This document shows positions 41,889-53,192 of a stretch of 64,000 nucleotides of DNA, one piece after another (positions within the stretch are counted from its first letter, which is position 1; each line of letters begins with the position of its first letter). Under the pieces are notes generated by a model. The model worked only from the letters and a program-made list of their open reading frames with translations. It was not told where the DNA came from and searched no databases. Both the position numbers and the translations under genes were made by a program. This DNA is from Polychytrium aggregatum (Eukaryota > Chytridiomycota > Chytridiomycetes > Polychytriales). The DNA is taken from positions 558,001 through 622,000 of the forward strand of contig NW_026516210.1 of NCBI RefSeq assembly GCF_025602895.1, read 5' to 3'.

Positions 41889-44800
41889 TCACGCAAAGAG
41901 CTTCTTGACGTCTTTGGCCAGCACGGTCTCGTCATCCTTGGGCAGGATGCAGGCTTTCCAGTCGGCATGGTCCGGTCTGCCTATCAGGTTGGCCAGGACG
42001 GCGCTGAGACACACCAGAACACGGTTAGTATCGCTGCCAGTTCGCTCCATGTCGTCGAGCTCTGGCTGCCACAACGCCGAGGCCGGCCTTTCGCAATATC
42101 ACAACGGTCACTGCATCGCACTGGGGCCTCACCGTGGGAAGATCAGACTGAGGGCTCGTCGGGCCCGGCGCCCCTCGTCGATGGCCTTGCGATACTCCTG
42201 GAGCCGCTCGGCCGTTGGAGCGATGATGATATGCTTCGTGTCGCCACTGGTGTCTCGGAACTCGACGTGGCAATAGGGGGACTGTGGATCGACGGGATAC
42301 GCTCGGGTGTCGTGCGCAATGTTGGTGACGGTCAGGTCGTATCCGTCCCCCTCGGCCGCCTGTGAAAATGCCTGCTCAAGAGAGCCCAAGAGAGCCTTGG
42401 GGATGGGCACCAACTGCGTTGCCAACAGACATACGGGAGAGAGCGGACTCGATATCAGCAACCGTCGAACTGGAGGCAATAAGCAGCTCCATCTTCTCCA
42501 AAGTGCATTCGTCCGTCATCCAAACCATGCAGTATCCCTCCGCTGGTACCAAGGAGCTCCATCGGCGCTCCTTTCCTTCGCCCCCGAGTCGCTTACCTGT
42601 AGATGCATGTGCTGAAATCCCGAGTAGTACCCGCCAAACATCTCAAACGCGACCAGAACCTCGTCCCGCTCCTCCACTGCCTTTGCAAACTTGAGCTTGA
42701 TCGCATCCATTTCATCGAGGATTCTCTGCCCAGCCTCGGCCGTGATGGTGCCGGCGCCTTCAACCGGGTTCTCACGAGCAAGCTCGGGGTCTTCGAGCAG
42801 TCGGATGTTGGGATAGTGTGCGATGGGGACGATCAACAGGTGCCCTCCCCATGGTGACAGCCCGCCTTTGGCCAGAGTGACGTAGACTTCGTCGCCGATG
42901 GACACAATCAGATGCTTCTCAAGTTTGGTATTCGACAGACAGAACCAACACTCGTGCGCTGTGTGCAAACGGATCCCACAGATGGCCATTAGTTGCTGTG
43001 TTTCCAAGGCAACATCGGTGAGCAGTCCGACTACTCCCATCACACCAGCCCCGCCCGCTGCCACGAGACATCTTTCTGCAAGGCCCCTACATCGCTGCTC
43101 GAGATACGCCTTCTTCTCGGTTGTTTCGTTGGCCTTGGGGCAGTTGCGGATCAAATGTCCCGGCACGTTGCAGATCTTGCACAAGTAGCCCTCCGGCACG
43201 GCTGTGTTGCCTCCCGGGGCCGATTTCTGTGGGCAGTTTCGGATCCAGTGGCCCTTTTGGCTGCAGATGTTGCAGGTGTATGTGTCAGGCGGCCCCCCTG
43301 CACCAGTTCCTCCAGCCTCGCTGTTTGCTGCCTGGCGAGCGAGGACTTCGGGGCAGTTTTGGATCCAGTGGCCCTTTTGGTTGCAAGCATTGCATGTGTA
43401 TGTATCGGGAGGAGGAGGGCGAGCGGCGTTGTTGCTGCCTCGGTTCGGACACTCCTTCACAAAGTGACCGGGGATGTTGCAGATCTTGCAGACATAGCCA
43501 TCTGGCGGCCCATCTGAAGAACAGATGACGTCCCCCCCCCGTGTTCCCAGGATCGAAAGGCAACAACAGTGAGGAAGAGGCGGGTGGATACGGACAAGAG
43601 GTCCCACAAACGAGTCGATGAACCCGATGAGCTGCGCTTTGATGGCCTGCCGTGCGGCAACTCAAGCGATCGAGTGCACCGTACCTGGTCTCTGTCGCTT
43701 GCCTGTGTTCCAGAAAAAGCCCATATCCTCCTCGACTTCGGGGCCACGCTTGTTGGAGTTTGCAGAAAACAGCGAGGTCCTCATAAACGGCGAGTCTGTC
43801 ACCCGACAGGCAGGCAAGACACTGAGCTGCTCCTCGGTCATAGCCGACATGGGCGTCACGTTGCATGCATAGAACCACTGCCGTTGGTTGCGAGGCCGGG
43901 GATACAGCATTAGTCGTGCTCATGTTGGCCAAAGCGGAGCCCAAACGGCACCAGGCACTATGGGCCCATGCATCCCATCCAGCAACTTACCCGCGCCGCC
44001 TTGGAGCCAAAGGGACCCAGGCCGATGAAGCGGGTGACATGGGTCGCTCCGTTGGTGTTGTAGTAAGGCTCGCGCTCAAAGAAGACTTCGGGCGAGGCCG
44101 AGATGGTATCGCGGCTGGATCGCCGCCACAGCCGAAGCCAGATCCCGAGAGCCCTGGCTGCCGAGTTGACCTTCGATGCCGGCCTTGGCTGCGAGCTCGG
44201 ACTGGTTCTGGATGCCAAACGGATACTCGAACGACAGCAGAATGTCGATGCCCTTGGGACCCTTGCCCGCAAGCTGCTCGCATTGCCGCGGGAGATTGCG
44301 GAGCTGGGCAGCATCCCGAGCGTCTCCTCCGACGTATGCGATGCGGATGCCCTGGGTGGTCGTGTAAACGCCGGTCGGGCCTGCCAGAGGGTGATCACCG
44401 ATAATGATAAATACCGGGCCGGGACCTTGCTGCTCAGCGAAGAAACGAACGGCGATCGTGCCCCCCCCTTCCCCTGCGCTGTGATTATGCAACAGGCGCC
44501 AGATCAAGCGCCAGCCCGTCCAACAGCGATCAAGGGCCACATCCACAGCCTCGATGGACGGGCTCCTTACCGAGGAAAAACAGGTTCTCAGCAAGATCGC
44601 CGCCAGAGCGCTCCATGGCAGCCTTGGCCTTCTCGGGAATCTTGCTGCTGCCGGACAGAACATAGGTAGAAGTTGGGACTGGCGGCGAGAGAAATTGCCG
44701 GGAGTTAGATGGCGATTCCACATCGATGGTAAATCGCAGATGCCAGGACATGTTCGGATGCCACGATCTTGGCTCTTGGCTCTTGGCTCTTGGCTCTTGG

Positions 44801-45328
44801 CTCTTGGCTCTTGGCTCTTGGCTCTTGGCGCTCGCCCCCCCCCCAAAGGGCGATCCTTGGCTGGCTCCGGAACTGTGACCCATACCTTTGAGATCTCCAT
44901 CGAGCAGGCTCTGCAGCTGGTTACTTGACACCGATCCCTCTTCATCATCGGTTGGCGCAAAGAACTCGCCAACACAGAAGATCAGATCGAAGGGCCCGTT
45001 CTTGGCATGGATGGAGCTGATCTTGGAAGCAAAGGTCTTGTACTGTCCACGGACGGGACCCACGGCGAGGCTGTTGGCCGGCAGTTGGGGCAGTAAGCAC
45101 ACAGACAAACAACCAGGCAGCCAAGTCGATAGAATGTGCATGGAGACTGGTGATCTTGGTTCTTGAGTCTGCGTTGCATGCCAGATCCCGGCGCGACATG
45201 CAAAACGGATCTCAGCGAGGGACGAGATTCCAGGTGGACATCTCCATCGATATAAGCCGTCGCAGGGCAACGGTCTGTATATCGGTATGCCTGCACCAGC
45301 AGACAACGTACATTTTCACTGTCGTCAT
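41889..45328 (-). CDS. CWF19L1: CWF19L1/Drn1-type mRNA-processing protein, apparent frameshift
   Basis: Exons 45328..45312 (17 nt), 45070..44886, 44678..44571, 44380..43991, 43877..43685, 43513..43091, 42958..42597, 42413..42133 and 42003..41889 give about 690 residues. The N-terminus is a metallophosphoesterase-like fold (KILAVGPVRGQ, DLIFCVGEFF). Four CCHC knuckles follow (CKICNIPGHFVKEC, CNACNQKGHWIQNC and two more). The CwfJ parts are ECWFCLSN, LIVPIAHYPN and DHADWKACILPKDDE. Yeast Drn1 and human CWF19L1 associate with intron turnover and lariat debranching. Near 44102 the frame must shift by one base to join QPRYH to SASPEVFFERE, so the copy carries a frameshift or a sequence error. The intron 43090..42959 is in frame without a stop. 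Confidence 0.85.
44768..44829. repeat. 7-bp minisatellite in CWF19L1 intron 2
   Basis: About nine copies of CTTGGCT inside intron 44885..44679, followed by a run of ten C residues near 44835. Confidence 0.9.
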
Positions 45329-45803
45329 CTTGTTGTATTCGCGGCCGGCGATGACTCTCCCGAACGGTGCTCCTGTTGCGGGTTGCGAGGAAGGGACAGG
45401 CTCAAGGCGAAGCTCGATGCACACACGCCGATCTTTTGCTGATGCCGTGGGCTGAGGTGCTCCCGGTCTGCTGTAGTGCCGCTGTGGTGCCGCTGCGGTG
45501 CTTGCGAAGACCGTTGGTTTGGTCGCCGCCAAGATGATCGGCAAGAGCGTCCCTGGCCTCAGCACCGGTTTTGGTGGCCAGCCGTGCGCAGCAGTGACGC
45601 CTGAGTGAGTCGGTCTTGCACCAGCGACGGCTGTCGATCGGTCGGCCTGTCCTTGGACCTGCATCGCCAACCTGCTGCGTCCATCAGCAATCCCAAGCAC
45701 CACCTCGATCTGTCTTCCTGCCATCCGTATCTTGCGGCTGGCTACATTTACATCTGTTGATCTATCTTGTTTGATCTTGGACTTTCCGTCTTCCCCTCCC
45801 CAC
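45329..45803. other. Divergent promoter, CWF19L1 / mitochondrial carrier
   Basis: 475 nt between opposed start codons. No TATA box or repeat recognised. Confidence 0.5.
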
Positions 45804-47811
45804 ATGCCCGAGAAAAAAGCCGTCGCGCCTCAATGGTGGTTTGGTAGGCTCTGTGTTTCCCAGCCCTTCCGCTCGGGAGCGGTCGACAGCCGCACATCCC
45901 GCACGAGGGGCGTGGAACTGGGCTCGTCAATGCAGGCTCAGCAGATGTGTTCTCGAGGTCCACGGCATCGTTAACTCTGGCATGTGCGCCTGTGTGCTCG
46001 CCCTCTCTCCGGACCAGGTGGCGCCGCTGCCGCAATTGCCGCTTGCTTTACTCAGTAAGTATCGGAGGCTCCACGGAGGCCAGGGGAGAACGACGACTGG
46101 CACTCGGGGTCGATGCATCTGCCAATAGAGCTCTCGGGAGATGAGCGCTTTGTCCGCGATGCATGCACATTCGCGCTGCAGACACAGCCATGGGGCCTCA
46201 TTTGCTCCTGATCCTGGAGGAACCGCCTCCATTCCATTCCATCTCATCTCATCCATCCCATTCCATCCATCCCATCCCATTCCGCCCGTTTGGCGCTGCC
46301 CAGTCCCCTGGACACGATCAAGGTCCGTCTCCAGACCGTCACCGGCAACGGCAGCATTGCCACGGTGATTGTGGACTCGTTCAAGAAAGAAGGCCCGTTT
46401 GGGCTCTATGGAGGTCTCTCGGCCTCGCTCCTGCGACAGGGCACCTACTCGACGGCCCGGTTTGCCGTCTATGACGGCATCAAGCTGAAGCTCCAGCCAG
46501 ATCCCAAGGGTATGGGCGTCGCGCCGGATGCTGGCTTATCGCCGCGGCTGGGTTCAAAGGATTGCTCCAGAGCAGCGGTGCTGGAGCGGGGTGGGGCCGA
46601 GCACGGCGATCGGCAATACGGCGGCTGTTGCATCGGCAATGGCAGCGTTGTCGATACGAATGTGGACGGCCTCGGGGCTGGCTTTGGATAACCGTCTTTG
46701 CTCGCACACTTGGGCCTCAGTCCCTCTGACCTACAGCGAAAACATCCTTGCCGGCATTGTCGGTGGTCTCATTGGAGGCCTCTGCGGCACTCCGGCCGAC
46801 TTGGTCAATGTGCGTATGCAAAATGACGGCAAGCTCCCCGTCGAGAAGCGCCGTGGCTACAAGAATGCCTTCCACGGCTTGTACCGAATCGCCAAGGAGG
46901 AGGGCCCGGTAGCGCTCTTCCGTGGCATGGGGCCGAATCTGTACCGATCCATGGCCATGACGGCGAGTCAGGTCGGAAGTAAGTCCTTGTCGCTCTGGCG
47001 AGATATCTGGCCACTGCTTGATACTGTGGCGGTCAGAGGACAGCTTGGAGACTTTGGCTGTGCTGTGCTCTCCCAGACCGCAAGAGTGCGAGAGGCTCTA
47101 ACCAGCCCACCCTCGTTCCAGGCTACGACATCTTCAAGAACGAGCTCCTGTCCACCGGCTATTTTGTCGACAACATATACACGCACTTCACGGCCAGTCT
47201 CTTGGCTGGCTTGGTGGCCACGACGGTCTGCTCGCCGTTTGATGTCGTCAAGACTCGGATGATGGCCTCGTCCACTGGAGCGAACAAGGTGAGGGAGGGA
47301 AGGGGATTCGGACGGTGCCTGTTGTGGTCTCTCTTCTTCATGTTGGCTCCGAAATGTGTGCGCAGAGCCCCCCGACTAATATTCGCGCACCACCATCTCG
47401 ATGCTGTTCCTGCTCCCGGGGCCATCTACTCGCGACTGGCTGACCTGTCAAAGGGAATGATGGGCGTCACCATGCACATTTTTAGAACGGAGGGCCCGCT
47501 GGCCTTCCTCAAGGGCTGGATTCCATCGGTGAGTCCCGCATGCTCAAGACAGCAGCTCGCTTGGGCACAGTCCAGGACGGTGCTCATGCACAGTCTCGCC
47601 GTGTGCCTCCAGAGTCTGGGTGAGAAACAACGGCGATTGCCAAGGTTGATCGCTTAGCACATCACTCACTTTGACCCGCTCGGTCCTTCGCTCTCTTGCC
47701 GAATACTCCCTCCCTCCCGGGCCGCAGTATACCCGACTCGGTCCCCACACCATCCTTACGTTCCTGGCGTATGAGAAAATCAAGGAGGTTTACTCGCACC
47801 TCGCTGCCTAA
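45804..47811 (+). CDS. DIC1: Mitochondrial carrier, dicarboxylate-carrier-like
   Basis: Exons 45804..45843, 46018..46054, 46304..46509, 46721..46978, 47122..47288, 47454..47528 and 47728..47811 give 288 residues, normal for the family. It is an inner-membrane antiporter with three repeats. Signatures are HPLDTIKVRLQT (split by intron 2), GTPADLVNVRMQND and CSPFDVVKTRMM. The opening PQWWFGG and the ending RLGPHTILTFLAYEKIKEVY match dicarboxylate carriers, which exchange malate or succinate for phosphate. The second exon is only 37 nt. The acceptor of exon 6 (GTCAAAG) is not preceded by a long pyrimidine tract but has CTGAC ten bases upstream as a likely branch site. Substrate is inferred from similarity. 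Confidence 0.9.
46231..46292. repeat. CATTC/CATCC pentamer repeat in carrier intron 2
   Basis: Degenerate five-base units (CCATT, CCATC, CTCAT) just upstream of the acceptor of exon 3; they may also serve as the pyrimidine tract. Confidence 0.75.
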
Positions 47812-48470
47812 TTGCCGCCAGAGCCCGCCCAGTCCACGTATACTCTGGGCCGACTGGAGATGACTCTTGCCCACGATTTCGCATGGACCCTCACCCCCCC
47901 CCCGCTCTGTTCTCTTGCGGTTGCATTGCACCGACTCACTCAGCATGCAAGATAGATATCTCTGCACCTCGTTCTTCGCGCCAAAAGCCCCACCACCCCT
48001 CGCCCCGCTTTGCGAGAGACGGTGCGAGGGACGTGGGCCAAAACCGTCGCTCGTCTCTGTGGGCCACACTCTGAGACAAGCAGACTCGAAGCTATTGGGC
48101 CAGCGGTTTATTACAAGCACGGAGGAAGTTGGGTGGATGGGTGGTTATGAATATTTTCGAGTGGGAAGCAACGGCTTGGAGGAGAACAGGCCCGGAGAAA
48201 AGGATCAAAGATAGGGAGAAGCCAGAGAGAACAGCCAACGACCGCACACGAGGCAAACTGCCACAGCATGCAGCCGGCGCGCGGACGACGGAGTCTCGGG
48301 TGCAAAGGGTTTCAGAGGAAAACATGGAACACATACACATCACAAAAAACTGCAACACACACAGCCGAGATCGGCAAGTATCGACATGAGGAGGAGTTGA
48401 CCTCAGAAGCAGCCGCCAACCAGCCAGCGAGGATAGCCCGATTCACGCGGCCCAGAGAGGACGAACGCAG
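47812..48470. other. Convergent 3' flanks
   Basis: 3' flanks of the carrier and NDUFA4-like genes. A run of ten C residues sits near 47894. No gene seen. Confidence 0.5.
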
Positions 48471-49226
48471 CTACTGCTGGGGCTTCTCGAACTTTTGGTT
48501 GACGGCGTAGAGCTTGATGTTCCGGTCCTGGGTAACGGCGAGGAAGGGGAAGCTGCGGGACAGCAACGGCAACGAGAGACATGCAAGTCAGTCAGCCCTC
48601 GTCGGAGAATGAAGTGCGGAGAGAAAGGTCCGAAGGTCTGACACGCGACATGGAAGGCAAGGCCCACAACTTCATGATGGCGACAGCCCTCTGCGAGCAG
48701 GCAAGGCAGCTCAGGACACTTACGGGTTCTCGCGCTTGTTGGTGATGACCAGGGTGGGGTCGTTTCGGAGATTGCGAACGATCAGGACGACTCCGGCGGC
48801 GACACCGAGTCCGACCATGCCCAGCAGAGGATAGAGGAAGGGGCTTCCAGGGATCTGACGCACGAGGCTGGAGTGATGGCAAGGCGGTCCGTTAGAATAT
48901 CCGTGGTGACGAGAGTACGACCGATGGCCGTCAAAGTGTATTAGAATATTGGTCAGGCGGAGTGGACAATGGTGTGGGAGTTAGACGGCGGGGAAGGTCG
49001 GGCGTTATGGAGGCTCAAAACGAGTCCTCCGGGCCACAAACCAGCCGCCACCCCCACAACGCAACCAAACCTCATCTGCAGCCACCGAGGTCAGATGCAG
49101 ATGCAGAAGCAGATGCAGAAGCAGCGACAGAGGCCGGGGTAGTAGTAGCGGCAGTGGCAGATGGAAGCGCGGAAGGCGGTGCGGCCGTCGTGAACGGATG
49201 CGAAAGCACTAGACTTGCCTCTTCAT
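48471..49226 (-). CDS. NDUFA4: NDUFA4/MLRQ-type respiratory chain subunit
   Basis: Exons 49226..49219 (8 nt), 48867..48724 and 48552..48471 give 77 residues, close to the roughly 80 of NDUFA4. The family is a single-helix inner-membrane subunit first assigned to complex I (MLRQ) and later to cytochrome c oxidase. Visible are VRQIPGSPFLYPLLG, a glycine-rich membrane helix (GMVGLGVAAGVVLIVR), the matrix-side RNDPTLVI and the tail RNIKLYAVNQKFEKPQQ. The only start found that gives the required phase is ATGAAGAG, directly followed by GCAAGT. The first intron (49218..48868) is therefore GC-AG and the first coding exon has eight bases. The second intron is ordinary GT-AG. Confidence 0.78.
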
Positions 49227-50953
49227 TTTTGCAGATAGATGGATGGATGGGAACGATCGCAGGCGAGAGGATAAAAGCTCAACGACGGGACGAGGCCAGC
49301 GACGGCGGGCTGGCGACGACGGGCGACTTTTAAGCTCTGGGCGGAGAGGGAGTCGAGGGAGAGCGGGCTCTGGGCCAGCAAGGAGGGGGCGGAGGGAGAC
49401 TCCAGCGACCCAACGGCAAAAACACCGCAGCGCCGTGACAATATGCGACAACATCCGCGAACGACGGGTGTTGATGGGATTGGCAGCGTCGCCGACGTCG
49501 ATGGTGTTGATAGGGCGACTGGGTCCCCAGCTGCCAACACCCGTCGCAGTCGGCCGGCGACGATCAACAGTCGGGCGTGCTCCAAGGGCCGGTGTTGATG
49601 GCAACAGGCCACGACATGCCAACGTCGACGAACGCTCACAAACGTTGGCGAATGCAGACCAAAGCATACATGGACGAAGAACAGCCCAGATGCTCCCCCC
49701 GTGTCCTCGACACAGGCACGTCGCTGTGCGAAAGAGGACAGGCGCTCGTCAACTGACGGCTCGGGCTTGGCCAGATGACCAGCGCCAGTGCGATATCCGA
49801 GCCAGCGACGCAATGGATGCCAAGTCCAGTGCACCAATCGCCGGGCCGCGTCGTCGTCATGAGAACGGGACTGACCATGCCAGCCCATGCGTCCGGCCGC
49901 GGCCATGGCAAGCGGGCGTCCATTGTCTGCAGCGAGCTTGACTGATGGCGACGAGGGCATCCCAAGAAAGCCCGGATGCTTGGGGTCCTTGGTGCGGACT
50001 GCTGTGGTTGCTTGCAGCCGCTTGGTGTTGTCGACTCAACAGTCCAGCCTCGAGGCTGGACCGTCGGTGAACGAAATCGGCTTGGGTGCCTCGGACACCC
50101 ACCCACGGAGCAGGACATCAAGGCAGCCTGAACCAGGTTGGACTGGACAGGCGGAGATCGTCTGGGGCTGGCGACGAATGCCTCGGCTCCACCGCCGGCT
50201 TTCAGCGCATCTGCGGGTCGTTCAAGTTTGCTTTTTATTGCGATCGGACAACGAGGGCATGCGGCCATGCGGCCGAGATCGGGAAGCTGCCGCTCGGAGG
50301 AAACACAAGTTTGAAGGTATTTTGGGCAAAGACCGAGACATTGGATGAATTACCGGCGATTCAGCCGTTGTGATTGCTGCGAGTTGCGGGTGCTTGACGA
50401 GAAAAGAACAATATACAGACTGCGACCAAGGCGGCAAGACCAGCGTCGACAAGAGAATGACAGGCAGGGTCGTTGCGCACGGCGAAAGGAAAGATTCAAG
50501 AGAGAGAGCCGAGAAAGCGGCGTGGTCCTCATGCCCCAAGATCCACCAGTGGATCAACTTGAGGGCGAGAAGGAGACGTTGTTGTGAAAGACAGATTTCG
50601 GCCCGAATCAAAATGCAAGGTGTGCGGCTGTTGGATCAGCAGGCCGTCCAACTCGGTTGCGCCCATAGCCAGATGGGGGCGATCCGTCACGCCGCAAGGC
50701 ACCATGATCCAACGGAGGCGGTCGCTGGGCAGCAAACATCGATGCCGATGATCCTCCGTCCGATCCAAGATGGTATGCAACACGCAGAAGAGCAACGCCG
50801 CCTGAATGCAACTGCAGCGGCCAGCCGTCCCTCGCGATCAAGCGTCGCTCTATCAGAGACGGACAGACTCGCAGAGCAGTGTCCAAGCAGGACGACAGGC
50901 AAACGAGGGAATAGAAAGATTGGGAGCATTGAGAAGAAAGGCCGACGAGGGGC
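49227..50953. other. Long intergenic region, no gene seen
   Basis: 1.7 kb between the NDUFA4 start and the cyclin stop, both minus strand. A GGTGTTGAT word recurs at about 49468, 49501 and 49591, with its reverse complement-like CAACACCC near 49538. Open frames on both strands lack coding character. Confidence 0.4.
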
Positions 50954-51973
50954 TCAAAGCGTGAGACCAACGGGAATGGGGATGCCGGCGTGGGGTTCTC
51001 GGCATCGCACCCCGCACGGCACGGAGGGCCTGCCGTCGTGCCAGGGGTTCGAGGAGCTGCGATGGGGCGGGGTCTTTGGCGATGCCCTTGGAGATGGGTA
51101 TGGGTACGAGAACGAGGATGGGCGGCCATGGACCGGAGGCGAGCGCATGCGGAGACCCAGCGACGACGAGCGATGCGACGGGATCGGTAGTGCCGTTGGA
51201 CGGGGCTGGTCCCGCGAGGTCCTGAAGTAGAACTCGGCCTCGAGGATGCCGATCCTTGTCGCAAAGGCTTGCCAGTGGTCGTCGGGGATGAAGAGCTCGT
51301 AGCCGATGACCTCGAGGAACTCCCACTCGAGCTGGTTCAGCGACTGCATCGAGATGCCAAAGATGGTCGCCCAGGAGGAGTTGGAGTAGCGTTGGTCGTG
51401 GTGGAACTTTTGCGCCAGCACCAGGGCCACGCGGAAGATCGAGAACATCTGGCTGATACTGATCGGCGGCTCTGAGGCTGGCTCGGCCGACGCCATGGGA
51501 GCTTGCTGGCGCTTCTGCCGGAAGGAACCGACCATGGCGCAGAACTTGTCGACGTAGTAGAACGCGGGCTTGAGGAGCGGCTGTATCTTGTGGTATCGGG
51601 ACAGCAGACGGGCAATATTGCTCGAAACCCGTCGGAAGTTGCCGGTGTGGGCCACCCAGGTCTCTGCGGGACCATAGACGAGGCGATGGAGGACATAGGC
51701 CGCCTGGTCCGAGCGGCTTTGCCAGTCAACCACAGGGCCAGGGACATGCATCGCCGGCAGGGATGCTTGAGCAGCCTCGCTTTCGGAGCCGGGGTTCAGG
51801 CCGCATCCCTGCGAGGATCTATACAGGAAGCGCTGGCGGCTGTAGCCAAGGGGCTCGACAGCATCCTGGGGTCGCTGGTGAGGCCGGTGTCCAGAGCTGA
51901 CATAGACCATGGCCGGAATAACTTGGTGGTGACGGCGACAAGAGGTATACAACGAGGGGATGTGGGTATGCAC
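50954..51973 (-). CDS. Pho80-type cyclin
   Basis: Single exon, 339 residues from the ATG at 51973; an alternative start at 51910 gives 318. The cyclin box of the PHO80/PCL group is clear: NIARLLSRYHKIQP, FYYVDKF, ISQMFSIFRVALVLAQKFHHD, NSSWATIFGIS and QLEWEFLEVIGYELFI. These cyclins bind Pho85/CDK5-like kinases and act in phosphate response, polarity or cell-cycle control. The residues after the box (about 240-339) are Ser/Pro/Arg-rich and disordered, with SP and TP sites that could be kinase targets. It is divergent from IFT57 across a 1.2-kb spacer. Confidence 0.85.
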   Translation of the reverse strand: MHTHIPSLYTSCRRHHQVIPAMVYVSSGHRPHQRPQDAVEPLGYSRQRFLYRSSQGCGLNPGSESEAAQASLPAMHVPGPVVDWQSRSDQAAYVLHRLVYGPAETWVAHTGNFRRVSSNIARLLSRYHKIQPLLKPAFYYVDKFCAMVGSFRQKRQQAPMASAEPASEPPISISQMFSIFRVALVLAQKFHHDQRYSNSSWATIFGISMQSLNQLEWEFLEVIGYELFIPDDHWQAFATRIGILEAEFYFRTSRDQPRPTALPIPSHRSSSLGLRMRSPPVHGRPSSFSYPYPSPRASPKTPPHRSSSNPWHDGRPSVPCGVRCREPHAGIPIPVGLTL

Positions 51974-53192
51974 TGGGGTTCATGCGCCAAGCACAAGAAC
52001 TCGCAGACGGAGATTGTCAGTTGTTGACCACCAGCCGCCGCGAGCCCGAGGGGGCATTGGCGGCTTAAATGCCCAGACGAGGGACAGGAGGAGGGGGGGG
52101 GCGAAGAGGCGAGGATGTCCAGAGCAACCGGAGTGTCTCACAGGCTCAGCGGGAGCCCGAATGGAGGGAACCAGACCGCCAGCACGACAAGCGGCTGCCA
52201 AAGAAAAAATTTGACGGACACGGCGCTGGTCGCCGGTGCTCGCTGGCGGCGGCGCTTGGCGATCGGGCGATAATGCAGGCAAAGTAAGAGAGGGGGGGGG
52301 CAAATGGGCTTGGTCGGCAACAAGCCTGGACGCTGGGGCAGCATAGCAGTCCATGCCGCCCGACACAGCCGACGCAGCGGCGGTCACATCGATGAGGGTC
52401 ACATCGACAAGGGTCATACCGCCGATGAGACCGTCGCCGATCCGAGCCACGATGGGCAAGCACGATGATCCGAGCCCGGCCCGCAGGTGGATCCTGTGTG
52501 CATGTGGGTGGGTTTTGGGGAGAGCGATTGGTGTCCGATGCAATTCGCCCCACCAAATGTAGTTGCCGAGCGCAAATTGCATATCCAAATGTGCTTGTCG
52601 ATTCCGTTCCGCCTCTCCATTGCGCTGGATTGCATTGTATTGCGCTGAATTGCATTGCATTGCATTGCATTGCATTGCATTGCATTGCATTGCATTCGCC
52701 CACTCCCGCCGGTGGATCAAGAATCAGGTCGCCTCCACCACAGCGACACTCGGCCGTTCGGTTCGTCGGGCTTGTCTGCTTGCTCGTCTTTCCATCAGCC
52801 CGCCTCATTGGCTCCAACCTGCTCCCCCCCCTCGTCGTCGTTTGTCCAGCCGGCCGCTGCATCGCTCTCTCTTGGACCCGCCACCGACACCCATCGCCGC
52901 ATCCGCATACTTTCTCACTGCAGACCAAGACCCAAGCGCCCGATTCTGCCCTGGTCCGCTATCGGCTGATCGCGCTGCTCGCCCATCCGCCAGATTTTGT
53001 TGCTCTCGTCTTTGCCCTCCCGGTCGGCCTTGAGATCGCCCATCTCGCTTCATTTGTCCCTCCTGTGCGGATCCTCTCTGCCCACGATATCCTTTTCTTT
53101 CTTTCTTGTCTTTCTTCCCGGCCTCTGCGGGTCTCTTGCTCTTATTTTCCGGGTTGTTCACAGGAAGCCACCCACCAAGCTCGCGCGAAACC
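51974..53192. other. Divergent region, cyclin / IFT57
   Basis: 1.2 kb with a TTGCA pentamer tract at 52625-52696 (about nine perfect units from 52649). No gene recognised. Confidence 0.55.

Noticed and set aside
43685-43699. GC donor (GCAAGC) in CWF19L1 exon 5
   Set aside because: The GT donor 15 nt further on (GTACGG) gives KRQRPDGPPDGYVC, which fits the family better.
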